NCBI RefSeq assembly: GCF_014649755.1 | Contig: NZ_BMTQ01000002.1 | Coordinates: 76,761 to 140,760 of the forward strand | DNA length: 64,000 nucleotides | Direction of reading: 5' to 3' | From: Streptomyces litmocidini | GTDB taxonomy: Bacteria; Actinomycetota; Actinomycetes; Streptomycetales; Streptomycetaceae | In this document: one piece after another, positions 43,031 to 51,041 of the stretch | Layout of the letters: every line of letters begins with the position of its first letter | How positions within the stretch are numbered: the stretch's first letter is position 1 | Made by a program: the position numbers and the translations under genes | Notes under the pieces: generated by a model | The model's input: the letters and a program-made list of their open reading frames with translations, nothing else | Database searches by the model: none | Told to the model about the DNA's origin: nothing

Positions 43031-43063
43031 CAACCCGCTGCGGTTTCCTTCCGTGGCGGGTTG
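43031..43063 (+). terminator. Hairpin after the GntR gene
   Basis: CAACCCGC ... GCGGGTTG with a 17-nt loop, 18 bp past the stop and just before operator 2. Confidence 0.55.
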
Positions 43064-43142
43064 ACTCATGTACAGGAGTGGTGCACTCTTCTTCATGTCA
43101 CTCCTATACAGGAGTGAAGGAGCCGAACCTCTATAGAGGAGT
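43064..43142. promoter_or_regulatory. Three KorSA-type operators before the transfer operon
   Basis: ACTCATGTACAGGAGT (43064-43079), ACTCCTATACAGGAGT (43100-43115) and ACCTCTATAGAGGAGT (43127-43142), spaced 36 and 27 bp. The last two contain TATACA/TATAGA, usable as -10 elements, so repressor binding would block the promoter of the gene starting at 43151. Confidence 0.87.
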
Positions 43143-43150
43143 GATCCACT

Positions 43151-43495
43151 GTGCGTCAGATCCCCGTCGACACGTCCGCTGCGATGGTGATGGTGGCCCA
43201 GCCCCCGGCCCCGAAGATCGCGAACCGCCAGACTGGTGAGATCGCCACCGACCGGGACACCGGTGCCCCGCTGATGACGGTCGACGTCATGTTCGTCATG
43301 GACGGGAACGCCGAGATCCTCAACCTGACCGTGCCCAAGACCGGTATCTCCGAGGAACTGTCCATGGGCACCCCCGTCGCTCTGACCGGCGTCGTCGCCC
43401 GGCCCTGGGAGAACGAGTTCAACGGCCAGAAGCGCCACGGCATCAGCTTCCGCGCCGTCGCCGTCACCTCGCTCGCCGCCGCGAAGGTCGGCTGA
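43151..43495 (+). CDS. AICE transfer-operon leader protein (114 aa)
   Basis: Beta-rich: MVMVAQPPAPKIANRQTGEI, GAPLMTVDVMFVMDGNAEIL, GTPVALTGVVARPWENEFNG, ISFRAVAVTSL. The pattern suggests a small OB-like barrel, perhaps binding ssDNA, but this is weak. GTG start directly behind operator 4. First gene of the transfer operon under the KorSA-like repressor; occupies the position of Pra in pSAM2, without evident similarity. Confidence 0.72.
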   Translation: MRQIPVDTSAAMVMVAQPPAPKIANRQTGEIATDRDTGAPLMTVDVMFVMDGNAEILNLTVPKTGISEELSMGTPVALTGVVARPWENEFNGQKRHGISFRAVAVTSLAAAKVG

Positions 43496-43498
43496 CCC

Positions 43499-44854
43499 AT
43501 GACCGCCTTAACGGTCACTCTCGCCCTGGTCGCCACGGTCGCACTGCTGCTGCGGTGGCAGCGTCCGGCCTGGTACTGGATGAGCTTCGGCGCCACCTTC
43601 GCCGTGGTGCGGATCCTCGCCCGGTACGCGTCGGTCATGGACGCGTGTGGCCTGACCGTCCCGCCCTCACGCTGGCGCCTGGCGCTGGCCCGGATGACCG
43701 GCCGGCCCATCCCCGACTCGCGGGCGCCCCGGATTCTGCGGCTGCGGCCGACACGTACCGGACTCGTCCTGCGAGTGAAGCTGCGGCCCGGTCAGGACGC
43801 CTTCGACTTCTCCGCCGCCTCGGACCGGCTCCGGCACTCGTTCGTCATGCAGAACGTCACCGCCCGGGAGGTCCGCTCGGGTGTCGTCGAGCTTCGGATG
43901 ACCGGGTACGACGTTCTCAAGCGGGTTCACATGCCCGCGGCTGCCCGTGGCGGGGTGATGCGCGTTCCGGTCGCCATGCGGGAGGACGGAAAGGTCTACT
44001 ACCGCGACTATCGCCAGACCCCGCACGCGCTGAACGTCGGTGCTACCCAGTCCGGGAAGTCCGTCTATCAGCGCAACCTCGTTGCCGCGCTCGCCGCGCT
44101 GGATATCGCCCTCGTTGGGATCGACTGCAAGCAAGGAGTCGAACTCGCCCCGCTCGCCCGACGGTTCACCGCCCTGGCCGACAACCCTGACGCCGCCGCC
44201 GACCTCCTCGACGCGCTCGTCGAGCACATGGAGGGCGTCTATCAACTGATCCGCCGCGAGCAGAGGTTGAGTGCAGACCTGCCGGATACGGAGATCACCG
44301 CCGACATCTGGGACCTGCCCGATCACCTGCGACCGACGCCGATCGTGCTCCTGGTCGATGAGGTCGCCGAACTCGCCCTCTTCGCCACGAAGGACGAAGA
44401 GAAGCGGCGGGATCGGATCATCACCTCCCTCGTCCGGCTCTCCCAGCTCGGCCGCGCCGCCGGCATCTACCTGGAGATCTGCGGGCAGCGCTTCGGCTCC
44501 GAGCTCGGCAAGGGCATCACCATGCTCCGCGCCCAGCTCACCGGCCGCACCGCTCACCGCGTCAACGACGAGACCTCCGCCAACATGGCCTTCGGCGACA
44601 TCGCCCCGGACGCCGTCCTCGCCACGGTCCAGATCCGTACCGACCGGCCCGGTACCGCTGTCGCCGGCGACTCCTCCGGTGGATGGGTCCGCATCCGTAC
44701 CCCCCACCTCACGCTCCGGCGGGCCGTGAACATCGCGAACTCCCACGCTCGCCGCACGCCCCAGATCCCCGCGTTGGACGCCTTCCGACCCGTCCTGCCG
44801 CCCCTGGGCAAAGCCGCGGCGCCCTCAACCGTCACGGCTCCCGCGATCGCCTGA
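43499..44854 (+). CDS. FtsK/SpoIIIE-type conjugal DNA translocase (TraSA-like)
   Basis: 451 residues. One or two N-terminal membrane helices (VTLALVATVALLL; WYWMSFGATFAVV), Walker A GATQSGKS, Walker B PIVLLVDEVAEL, and a C-terminal motor (YLEICGQRFGSELGKGITML RAQL region). Actinomycete AICEs move double-stranded DNA between hyphae with a single such protein. Starts 3 bp after the upstream stop. Confidence 0.93.
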   Translation: MTALTVTLALVATVALLLRWQRPAWYWMSFGATFAVVRILARYASVMDACGLTVPPSRWRLALARMTGRPIPDSRAPRILRLRPTRTGLVLRVKLRPGQDAFDFSAASDRLRHSFVMQNVTAREVRSGVVELRMTGYDVLKRVHMPAAARGGVMRVPVAMREDGKVYYRDYRQTPHALNVGATQSGKSVYQRNLVAALAALDIALVGIDCKQGVELAPLARRFTALADNPDAAADLLDALVEHMEGVYQLIRREQRLSADLPDTEITADIWDLPDHLRPTPIVLLVDEVAELALFATKDEEKRRDRIITSLVRLSQLGRAAGIYLEICGQRFGSELGKGITMLRAQLTGRTAHRVNDETSANMAFGDIAPDAVLATVQIRTDRPGTAVAGDSSGGWVRIRTPHLTLRRAVNIANSHARRTPQIPALDAFRPVLPPLGKAAAPSTVTAPAIA

Positions 44855-44936
44855 ATCCCCTCGCTCCACGGCGGCGTGACCGCTTCACGCCAGGTCCCTA
44901 CCCCGCCCATGCCCGAAACCGGAAGAAGGACCCCCG

Positions 44937-45632
44937 ATGCGTCCCATCCGCCGACCGGACGCCGTCCTCGTTCAAGCCGTGATCGCTGGCGCCCTGTCCT
45001 TCGCTCACCTCCACGACCTGGCTGCGGCTGCCGGACAGGCCGGTTGGAAGGCCTGGGCCTATCCGATCTCTGTGGATCTCCTGCTCGTCGCCGCCTGGCA
45101 TCGGCTGCGGACCTCGCGGGCTGCCGGTGAGCCTGCCCGCTCGGCCTGGACATGGTTCATGGTCGCCCTGGCCGCGTCGCTCGGTGCGAACGTCGCCACC
45201 GCCGGTCTCCTCGACCTCGGCCACGTTCCCGCCTGGCTACGCATCCTCGTCGCGGGCTGGCCTGCCCTCGCGTTCCTCGGCGGGACCCTTCTTGTCCACG
45301 CTCCTGGACATCCGGCGGTCGCCAAGCCTGCCGAACCCGACACGGACACCGAGCAGCGCTCGGCCGTGGAAGCGGTCATCGAGCGGGATGACGTGGTCGA
45401 GCCGGAGCCCGAGATCGGCCCCGCCCCGGTCCTCCCCTCTCCGGAACCGGAGCCGGTCCCGGAGCCCGAACCCGCCCCTGTGGCCGTACCGCCGGCGCTC
45501 GTCGCTCACGCCCGGAAGGTCGCCGACGACTACCGCGCCCGCACCGGCTACCCGATCGACGCCGACACCCTCCGCGCCCGCCTCGGCGTCCCGCCCCTGA
45601 TGGCCAACGCCATCGCCGCCCAGCTCGCCTGA
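44937..45632 (+). CDS. DUF2637 membrane protein (Spd-type spread protein)
   Basis: 231 residues. Four hydrophobic helices in the first 120 residues (LVQAVIAGALSFAHLHDLAA, WAYPISVDLLLVAAWHRL, WFMVALAASLGANVATAGLL, WPALAFLGGTLLVHA), then a Pro/Glu-rich stretch and a C-terminal helix-turn-helix-like end. DUF2637 proteins accompany AICE transfer genes. GAAGGA precedes the ATG. Confidence 0.87.
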   Translation: MRPIRRPDAVLVQAVIAGALSFAHLHDLAAAAGQAGWKAWAYPISVDLLLVAAWHRLRTSRAAGEPARSAWTWFMVALAASLGANVATAGLLDLGHVPAWLRILVAGWPALAFLGGTLLVHAPGHPAVAKPAEPDTDTEQRSAVEAVIERDDVVEPEPEIGPAPVLPSPEPEPVPEPEPAPVAVPPALVAHARKVADDYRARTGYPIDADTLRARLGVPPLMANAIAAQLA

Positions 45633-45644
45633 AGGGAAACCCTC

Positions 45645-45836
45645 ATGGCCGCTCGCGACCACTTTCACTCCGTGATGCGGATCGGTCCGGTACAGATCGC
45701 CACCCGCCGCGACCGCCACGGCCGCACCAAGTACGCCGCCGTGTGCACGTCCGACGGCTGCGGCTGGTCCACCGAGTACTCCAGCTCCTCGGCCGCCCAG
45801 CTCGCCGCCCGCACGCACCGCTGCAAGCCCCGCTGA
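45645..45836 (+). CDS. Mobile-element transfer protein (SpdA-type, 63 aa)
   Basis: HFHSVMRIGPVQIATRRDRH ... VCTSDGCGWSTEYSSSSAAQLAARTHRC region. Two Cys plus C-terminal HRC suggest a small zinc site. Conserved in Streptomyces elements between DUF2637 and Spd genes. Confidence 0.8.
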   Translation: MAARDHFHSVMRIGPVQIATRRDRHGRTKYAAVCTSDGCGWSTEYSSSSAAQLAARTHRCKPR

Positions 45837-45856
45837 CCTCGAAGGAGTCCCGCGTC

Positions 45857-46015
45857 ATGGATGTCCCGCTCTGGCTCGCCCTGATCGTCGTCGGTGGCCT
45901 CGGCATCAAGCTCATCCGCCCGCCCTGGTGGCTCGTCGCCGTGATCCTCCTCGGCGGCTACCTCCTCGCCGACAGCGTCCTCGCCCCGCTCATCGACACC
46001 ACGATCAACAAGTAG
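45857..46015 (+). CDS. Small membrane Spd-type protein (52 aa)
   Basis: Two hydrophobic helices (LWLALIVVGGLGIKLI; WWLVAVILLGGYLLADSVLA). GAAGGAG upstream. Typical short spread-operon membrane protein (SpdB/SpdC class). Confidence 0.78.
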   Translation: MDVPLWLALIVVGGLGIKLIRPPWWLVAVILLGGYLLADSVLAPLIDTTINK

Positions 46016-46026
46016 GGAGAACCGTC

Positions 46027-46359
46027 ATGTTCCAGCCGCGCATCCCGGTCAACCCGCTTCCGACCGGCATCGTCACCCCGCTCGTCCAGCCGACCGTCAA
46101 CGCCGACATCGCGCCCCATCAGACGGCTGCCCCGGTGGTCTGCAACCACCACCACGCCCCGGCTCCGGCTCCGTCCTCCGCTGTCCGCCTCACCCCCGCT
46201 GGCCTGGCCGTGGCCGTCGCCGGTGGTGCCGGAGCCGTCCTGGTCGTCGGCACGGTCCTGGTCTCCATGCTCCTCGCCGTCGCCGTCAGCGCGGCCTCGG
46301 TCGCCGTCTGCGCCGTCGTCCTGCGCTCGCTCCTCAACGGCCAGCAGCGGCGCCGCTAG
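46027..46359 (+). CDS. SpdD-like spread protein (110 aa)
   Basis: N-terminal Pro-rich segment (FQPRIPVNPLPTGIVTPLVQ), His-rich CNHHHAP, then hydrophobic LAVAVAGGAGAVLVVGTVLV and VSMLLAVAVSAASVAV and a basic end (NGQQRRR). Matches the SpdD type. GGGAGAACC upstream. Confidence 0.82.
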   Translation: MFQPRIPVNPLPTGIVTPLVQPTVNADIAPHQTAAPVVCNHHHAPAPAPSSAVRLTPAGLAVAVAGGAGAVLVVGTVLVSMLLAVAVSAASVAVCAVVLRSLLNGQQRRR

Positions 46360-46448
46360 TCGGGCCTCCGGGCGGCTCAACCACCAAGTCTCCGCCGCCC
46401 GGAAGCCCTGCCCCTGTCCAGTTCGCAGAAACCAGAAGGAACCGCCCC

Positions 46449-47846
46449 ATGATGACCGCCCCGGCCGCCTCGTCGGCGGAATTGGACACCGCCACCCTGG
46501 GCGACATGCTCCGGGTGGCCGGGTCCCCCGGCTTCGACCGCTGGAAGGAGCAGATCCACCGCACCGGCGGCTGCTCCCATCCCATCCACCTCCAGGGCTG
46601 GACCCTCACCCGCGACAAGACCACCGGCGAGACCCTCCACCGGTACTCCACCGACACCGAGCCGGGCGCGCGGCTCCGGATCGCCTGCGGCAACCGCCGG
46701 GCCTCCCGCTGCCCCGCCTGCGCCTGGACCTACGCCGGCGACACGTACCACCTCATCCGCGCTGGCCTCGCCGGAGACAACACCCGGGACATCCCCACCA
46801 CCGTCCGCGAGCACCCGCGCGTCTTCCTCACCCTCACCGCCCCCTCCTTCGGACCGGTCCACAACCGCCCCAGCACCCGGCCTTGCCGCTGCGGCACCCG
46901 CCACGCCGAGGACGACACCGCCCTCGGCACGCCGCTCGACCCCGACTCGTACGACTACGCCGCCGCCGTCCTCTTCAACAACCACGCCGGGCAGCTCTGG
47001 CAGAGGTTCACGACGCGACTCCGTCGGGAGATCGCCGCCGCGGCCGGCCTGTCGCAAAGGGAGCTGAAGACGGTCGCCCGGATCTCGTACGGGAAAGTCG
47101 CCGAGTTCCAGAAGCGGGGCGCCGTCCACTTTCACGCCGTCGTCCGCATCGACGGTCCGGACGGCCCCGACTCGTCGCCGCCTTCGTGGGCGACCACCGA
47201 ACGCCTCACCGACGCCATCCGCGCCGCCACCACCCACGCGTACACGACCGTCACCGTCCCCGCCGCTGGCGATCAGCCGTTACGCCGCCTCCGCTGGGGC
47301 ACCCAGCTCGACATCCGGCCCGTCAAGGCCTTCGGCGACGGCTCCGACATCACCGAACAGGCCGTCGCCTCCTACATCGCCAAGTACTCCACGAAAGCCG
47401 CCGAGACCACCGGCAGCCTCGACCGTCGCATCGGCAACCGCGAGGCCCTGGTCCTCCTCGGCGTCCCCGAGCACACCCGGCGCCTGGTCGAAGCCTGCTT
47501 CGACCTCAACCCGCTCTACCCGGACCGCAGGCTCCTCGCCTGGGCCCACATGCTCGGCTTCCGCGGCCACTTCTCCACCAAATCCCGCCAGTACTCCACC
47601 ACCCTGGGCGAACTCCGCCAGACCCGCGCCGACTACCGCGCCGCCCAGGAACGCACCGCCCGCAGTCTCGACGACATCGAGCCGGACACCGTCCTCGTCC
47701 TCACTTCCTGGTCTTACGTCGGACAGGGCCACTCCCCCGGTGAGGCAGCTCTCGCCGCCTCGATCGCCAGGGACATCCAGCTCAACCGTGAGACCGCTCG
47801 CGAAGCCCTACGCGACCACCTCACCCCGGAAGGAACGACAGCATGA
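46449..47846 (+). CDS. Rolling-circle replication initiator (RepSA-like)
   Basis: 465 residues. Cys-rich zinc-like start (ACGNRRASRCPACAWTYAGDTY; CRCGTRH), H-x-H motif in AEFQKRGAVHFHAVVR (metal-binding HUH motif), and a candidate catalytic Tyr in VASYIAKYSTK. These are features of actinomycete RepSA/Rep_3-type rolling-circle initiators. Makes the excised element replicate and spread. ATGA overlap with xis. Confidence 0.9.
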   Translation: MMTAPAASSAELDTATLGDMLRVAGSPGFDRWKEQIHRTGGCSHPIHLQGWTLTRDKTTGETLHRYSTDTEPGARLRIACGNRRASRCPACAWTYAGDTYHLIRAGLAGDNTRDIPTTVREHPRVFLTLTAPSFGPVHNRPSTRPCRCGTRHAEDDTALGTPLDPDSYDYAAAVLFNNHAGQLWQRFTTRLRREIAAAAGLSQRELKTVARISYGKVAEFQKRGAVHFHAVVRIDGPDGPDSSPPSWATTERLTDAIRAATTHAYTTVTVPAAGDQPLRRLRWGTQLDIRPVKAFGDGSDITEQAVASYIAKYSTKAAETTGSLDRRIGNREALVLLGVPEHTRRLVEACFDLNPLYPDRRLLAWAHMLGFRGHFSTKSRQYSTTLGELRQTRADYRAAQERTARSLDDIEPDTVLVLTSWSYVGQGHSPGEAALAASIARDIQLNRETAREALRDHLTPEGTTA

Positions 47847-48049
47847 CCACGACCGTGATTCAGCCCAAGTGGCACACGACCGCCGAGGTCGCTGCCCTGC
47901 TCGGCTTCGGGCTGTCCAAGACCAAAATGCTCCTGCTCACCGGAGAGATCCGCTCGGTGAAGGTCGGCCGCAACCGCCGCGTCCTTCCCGCCTGGGTCGA
48001 CGAGTACGTCGAGCGCGTCGCCGCCGGCGCCGAGGAGTGGGCCGCATGA
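47843..48049 (+). CDS. xis: Excisionase (Xis), MerR-like helix-turn-helix
   Basis: 68 residues: WHTTAEVAALLGFGLSKTKM then GEIRSVKVGRNRRVLPAWVD, a winged-helix excisionase of the HTH_17 type. Overlaps Rep by 4 nt and Int by 4 nt, the repSA-xis-int operon typical of AICEs. Confidence 0.92.
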   Translation: MTTTVIQPKWHTTAEVAALLGFGLSKTKMLLLTGEIRSVKVGRNRRVLPAWVDEYVERVAAGAEEWAA

Positions 48050-49305
48050 GTGGGAAGCGGGGGAACGGCGAGGGGTCCATCTACCCGTACAAGAACGGCT
48101 ATGCGGCCTACGTCTGGGTCACCAAGCCGGACGGCAAACGGGCCCGGAAGTACGCGTACGGCAAGACCCGGGAAGAGGTCCACGACAAGTGGCTCAAGCT
48201 CCATGCCGAAGCGAAGAAGGGGCCCGTAGCCACCCGGCATCGCACCCTCTCCGCGTTCCTCTCGTACTGGCTCGACTCCATCGTGAAGCCCAACCTCGCC
48301 CCGCTCTCCTACGTCTCTTACGAGGGGTACGTCCGGCTCTACATCGCCCCGCACCTCGGTACGAAGCGGCTCGACAAGCTGACCGTGCGGGACGTCCGGG
48401 AATGGCTGACCGAGCTCGCGACCATCTGCCAGTGCTGTGCGCAGGGGAAGGACGCCAAGCGGGAGCCGGGCCGTCGGAAGTGCTGCGCCGCCGGGGAGTG
48501 CTGTGAGGCGTTCCCGTCCCGCCGGGTCGTCCAGGGTGCCCGTGACGCCCTCCGTGCCGCGCTCACGCACGCCGTGACCGAGGAGGAGATCGGGAAGAAC
48601 GTCGCCTCCCTCGTGAAGGTCCCCAAGCCGCGCCGTCGGCGGATCAAGCCGTGGTCCGTCGCCGAAGCCGGCCAGTTCCTCGCGGACGCCGCCGACCGGG
48701 GCGATCACCTCTTCGCGGCCTGGATGCTGGTGCTGTGCCTCGGTCTCCGCCGAGGTGAGATCCTGGGCCTCACGTGGGAGTCCATCGACTTCGAGACCGG
48801 CGAGTTGTACGTGGACCACCAGATCCAGCGCGCCGGTCGTCAGCTCCTCCACCGGGAGACCAAGACCGAGGAGTCCGACGACTTCCTTCCCCTCCCCGCC
48901 GTCTGCCTCAAAGCGCTGCGCATGCGGCGCGGTCAGCAGACCGGGGACCGGAAGGCGGCCGGGGAGCTCTGGCAGGACGCCCGCGGGCTCGTCTTCACCA
49001 CGAAGTACGGCACGCCGATCGAGCCGGGGAACCTGACCCGGATGTTCGCCCTGCGGGCCCGTCGCGCCGGCGTACGCGTGATCCCGCTCCGGAACACCCG
49101 GCACACGTGCAGCTCGCTCCTGGTCGCCCTCAAGGTCCACCCGAAGGTGGCGCAGAGGATCCTGCGGCACTCGCAGATCGCCATGACGATGGAGGTCTAC
49201 GCGGAAGCGAGCGAGGAAGAGGTACGCCTGGCGATCGGACGGCTCTCTGAAGCAATGCGTAGCACTCAGGACAGCGAGATCTGCAATCCCGCGCAACGGC
49301 CGTAA
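48046..49305 (+). CDS. int: Tyrosine-type integrase
   Basis: 419 residues. SAM-like arm-binding N-terminus (GEGSIYPYKNGYAAYVWVTK), core-binding region with a Cys-rich insert (CQCCAQGKDAKREPGRRKCC, AAGECC). Catalytic domain: Arg in LCLGLRRGEILGL, Lys in HRETKTEES, box II LRNTRHTCSSLL (the usual H of HxxR is R here), His in LRHSQIAMTMEVYAE, nucleophile Tyr in EVYAE. Recombines the 48-bp core in tRNA-Arg. ATG overlaps the xis stop. Confidence 0.93.
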   Translation: MSGKRGNGEGSIYPYKNGYAAYVWVTKPDGKRARKYAYGKTREEVHDKWLKLHAEAKKGPVATRHRTLSAFLSYWLDSIVKPNLAPLSYVSYEGYVRLYIAPHLGTKRLDKLTVRDVREWLTELATICQCCAQGKDAKREPGRRKCCAAGECCEAFPSRRVVQGARDALRAALTHAVTEEEIGKNVASLVKVPKPRRRRIKPWSVAEAGQFLADAADRGDHLFAAWMLVLCLGLRRGEILGLTWESIDFETGELYVDHQIQRAGRQLLHRETKTEESDDFLPLPAVCLKALRMRRGQQTGDRKAAGELWQDARGLVFTTKYGTPIEPGNLTRMFALRARRAGVRVIPLRNTRHTCSSLLVALKVHPKVAQRILRHSQIAMTMEVYAEASEEEVRLAIGRLSEAMRSTQDSEICNPAQRP

Positions 49306-49504
49306 CCCACATCCGTTGGGCTCGTTCAAAGAGTGCCGACCTCACCGGTTCCGTTCAAGGGATGGGTAGGTCTACCTGCGGCAACGCGTCGAAGGCCTCT
49401 CGTCCCACGATCGGACGAGAGGCCTTCCGCATGCCGTGGTAGGCCAGGTACGAGGCCCGTCCGGAGCTTGGCCGCAAGGACGGGCCCCAATGGGAGAGGC
49501 CTCA

Positions 49505-49648
49505 GTGACCTCTGAACGAGTCATCATCGTCCTGCTCTGCGCCGCATTCGTCGCGTACATCGCCGCGAAGCATCCGTCCGTGGTGCCCGCGCTGACGCTC
49601 GCGGTGGCTATGGCCGCCCTCCTGGTGGGGGTGATGCAGATGCAGTAG
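49505..49648 (+). CDS. Small membrane protein at the right element end (47 aa)
   Basis: TSERVIIVLLCAAFVAYIAA then PALTLAVAMAALLVGVMQMQ: two short hydrophobic helices. GGGAGAGG precedes the GTG. Lies between int and the arm site; small genes at this position are common in this element type. Function unknown. Confidence 0.6.
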   Translation: MTSERVIIVLLCAAFVAYIAAKHPSVVPALTLAVAMAALLVGVMQMQ

Positions 49649-49686
49649 AAACCGAAGATCGCAGCTTCGGGCCCCGCTCTGGGCCC

Positions 49687-49709
49687 GTTGCTGTACTTCG
49701 CTGCTGTAC
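49687..49709. other. Candidate integrase arm-type site, right end
   Basis: Starts GTTGCTGTACTTCGCTGCTG; same motif family as 34344 and 40493, 45 bp from the right att core. Confidence 0.65.
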
Positions 49710-49721
49710 GCCCCCAAAGCA

Positions 49722-49751
49722 AGAGGCCCCGGACTCTCGTCCGGGGCCTCT
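49722..49751 (-). terminator. Terminator of tRNA-Arg carried by the element
   Basis: AGAGGCCCCGGAC, TCTC, GTCCGGGGCCTCT, directly downstream (minus sense) of tRNA-Arg; near copy of 34181-34212. Confidence 0.88.
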
Positions 49752-49753
49752 CA

Positions 49754-49801
49754 TCTGTGTGCACTCGGCAGGATTCGAACCTGCAACCTTCTGATCCGTA
49801 G
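49754..49801. repeat. att core, right copy (within tRNA-Arg)
   Basis: 48 bp identical to the left att core, covering the tRNA 3' half and 6 bp beyond. The element's own copy restores the tRNA. Confidence 0.93.
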
Positions 49802-49832
49802 TCAGATGCTCTATCCGTTAAGCTACGAGTGC
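49760..49832 (-). tRNA. tRNA-Arg(ACG), AICE integration target
   Basis: Minus-strand cloverleaf: acceptor GCACTCG / CGAGTGC, anticodon stem TCTGA / TCAGA with loop CTACGGA (anticodon ACG), T-loop GGTTCGAATCC. CCA not encoded. A34 is the substrate of TadA encoded at 8980. Confidence 0.97.
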
Positions 49833-49895
49833 TTGTTTTCAGTTCTTGTCCCCGTTTCCCGGCCCTTTCGGCCCGCTGTCCCGGCGACAGGAAGA

Positions 49896-49924
49896 ACATT
49901 ACATGAGTCCCGCCGTCATGTGAA
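49896..49924 (-). promoter_or_regulatory. Promoter of tRNA-Arg
   Basis: Minus strand TTCACA (-35; forward 49919-49924), 17-bp spacer, TAATGT (-10; forward 49896-49901), ending 64 bp before the tRNA. Confirms that the promoter-proximal side of the target gene is on the right. The remaining 49925-50123 shows nothing recognisable. Confidence 0.6.
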
Positions 49925-50123
49925 ATCCATTCCACCCACCCCTTGTGACCTGCGAAAACGTCATGGTGGAGGCGGGGCGGGGGTCGGTGGGGGAGCCGTC
50001 GCGGCGGAGGCAGGCAGGGCGAAAAGGGCTCGAAAGAGACCGGGGTCACACCGTCGAGGGGCGAAGGCGGGGCGCTCGCCGCAGACCGGTCGGGAACACG
50101 TGCCGCGGACCGGCCGGGAACGG

Positions 50124-50155
50124 CCGAAGCCCCGGCTTCGGGGCCGGGGCTTCGG
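50124..50155 (-). terminator. Terminator of tRNA-Ser(GCT)
   Basis: CCGAAGCCCCGG, 8 nt, CCGGGGCTTCGG, 6 bp downstream (minus sense) of the tRNA. Confidence 0.82.
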
Positions 50156-50161
50156 TAGGGG

Positions 50162-50252
50162 CGGAGGCGGAGGGATTTGAACCCTCGATGGGCTTTAAGA
50201 CCCAAACCGCATTAGCAGTGCGGCGCCATAGACCGGACTAGGCGACGCCTCC
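50162..50252 (-). tRNA. tRNA-Ser(GCT)
   Basis: Minus-strand: acceptor GGAGGCG / CGCCTCC, anticodon loop CTGCTAA (anticodon GCT) on stem CCGCA / TGCGG, long variable arm, T-loop GGTTCAAATCC. CCA not encoded. Confidence 0.96.
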
Positions 50253-50499
50253 TCGCACCCCACGCATGCGCGGGTGGTGCGTGCAGATGATGACACAGGC
50301 GAACCGTCTGTCACCAATCGATTCTCACCGTACTAGTCCTCCGGGGTCCAGGGCAAAGCCCGGCGTGCCCCCGTGCCGTTCTCGTGACCCCCGCCCGGCG
50401 CACCCCGCTTGCGCAACGCGGGAGCGCCCGGAGCGTTAGAGGGGGCGGGCGCATCGTGCATCCGCGCTCGTCGTGCTTCCCGTGCTCCTGGAGATCCGC

Positions 50500-50925
50500 A
50501 TGCTGCGCAGTCTCGTCCTCGCGACCCTCGCCACCGCCGCCGTCGGAACCGCCGGCCTCGGCCCCCTGCCGCTGCCGGCGCCGTTCTCGTCGCCCGACAC
50601 GTTGACCGTCACGGTCGAGAAGAGCGGCGACCCGAGGGCCGACGGCACCTTCCGGCTGAGCTGCGGCGACCGTGCCGAGGGCGACCACCCGGCCGCCGAG
50701 GAGGCCTGTGGGCGGCTGGGGCGGCTGGCGGGGGAGGGGGGCGACCCGTTCCGGCCCGTCCCCGGGGACCAGATGTGCACCCAGGTGTACGGCGGGCCCG
50801 CCCTCGCCCACGTCACCGGCGTCTGGCAGGGCCGCGAGGTGGACGCCCGCTTCTCCCGGGCGAACGGGTGCGAGATCGACCGCTGGAAGAATCTGGAGCC
50901 TCTGCTTCCCCTCGTTCGGGGGTGA
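50500..50925 (+). CDS. SSI-type (subtilisin inhibitor) secreted protease inhibitor
   Basis: 141 residues. Signal peptide about 1-24 (LRSLVLATLATAAVGTAGLG). Mature region with Cys pairs in FRLSCGDRA...EEACGRL and the reactive-site-containing QMCTQVYGGPALAHVTGVWQ, then SRANGCEIDRW. Matches the SSI fold, the classic Streptomyces extracellular serine-protease inhibitor. ATG 50500 is favoured by CTGGAG spacing; the upstream in-frame start would prefix the signal peptide. Confidence 0.88.
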   Translation: MLRSLVLATLATAAVGTAGLGPLPLPAPFSSPDTLTVTVEKSGDPRADGTFRLSCGDRAEGDHPAAEEACGRLGRLAGEGGDPFRPVPGDQMCTQVYGGPALAHVTGVWQGREVDARFSRANGCEIDRWKNLEPLLPLVRG

Positions 50926-51041
50926 CGCCCGGAGGCTCCCTTAGACTCCCCTCAGTGACAGGCTGCGGCCCGCGGGGCAAGATGGGGCCGGCCGGCCGAT
51001 AGGGCGAGCACGTTGCAGTGCGTCAGGGAGGAAGCGTCGTC

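Larger units (their letters stand above)
34213..49801. mobile_element. AICE (pSAM2-like integrative and conjugative element) in tRNA-Arg(ACG), composite
   Basis: A 48-bp perfect direct repeat (34213-34260 and 49754-49801), corresponding to the 3' half of tRNA-Arg, bounds about 15.5 kb. The backbone genes run KorSA-like GntR, Tra (FtsK), Spd proteins, RepSA-like, Xis, Int, then the tRNA, the canonical AICE order. Codon usage in the left half is less GC-extreme than flanking genes. An internal att-like site at 40399-40444 splits it into a left module without backbone genes and a right AICE proper. Confidence 0.92.
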
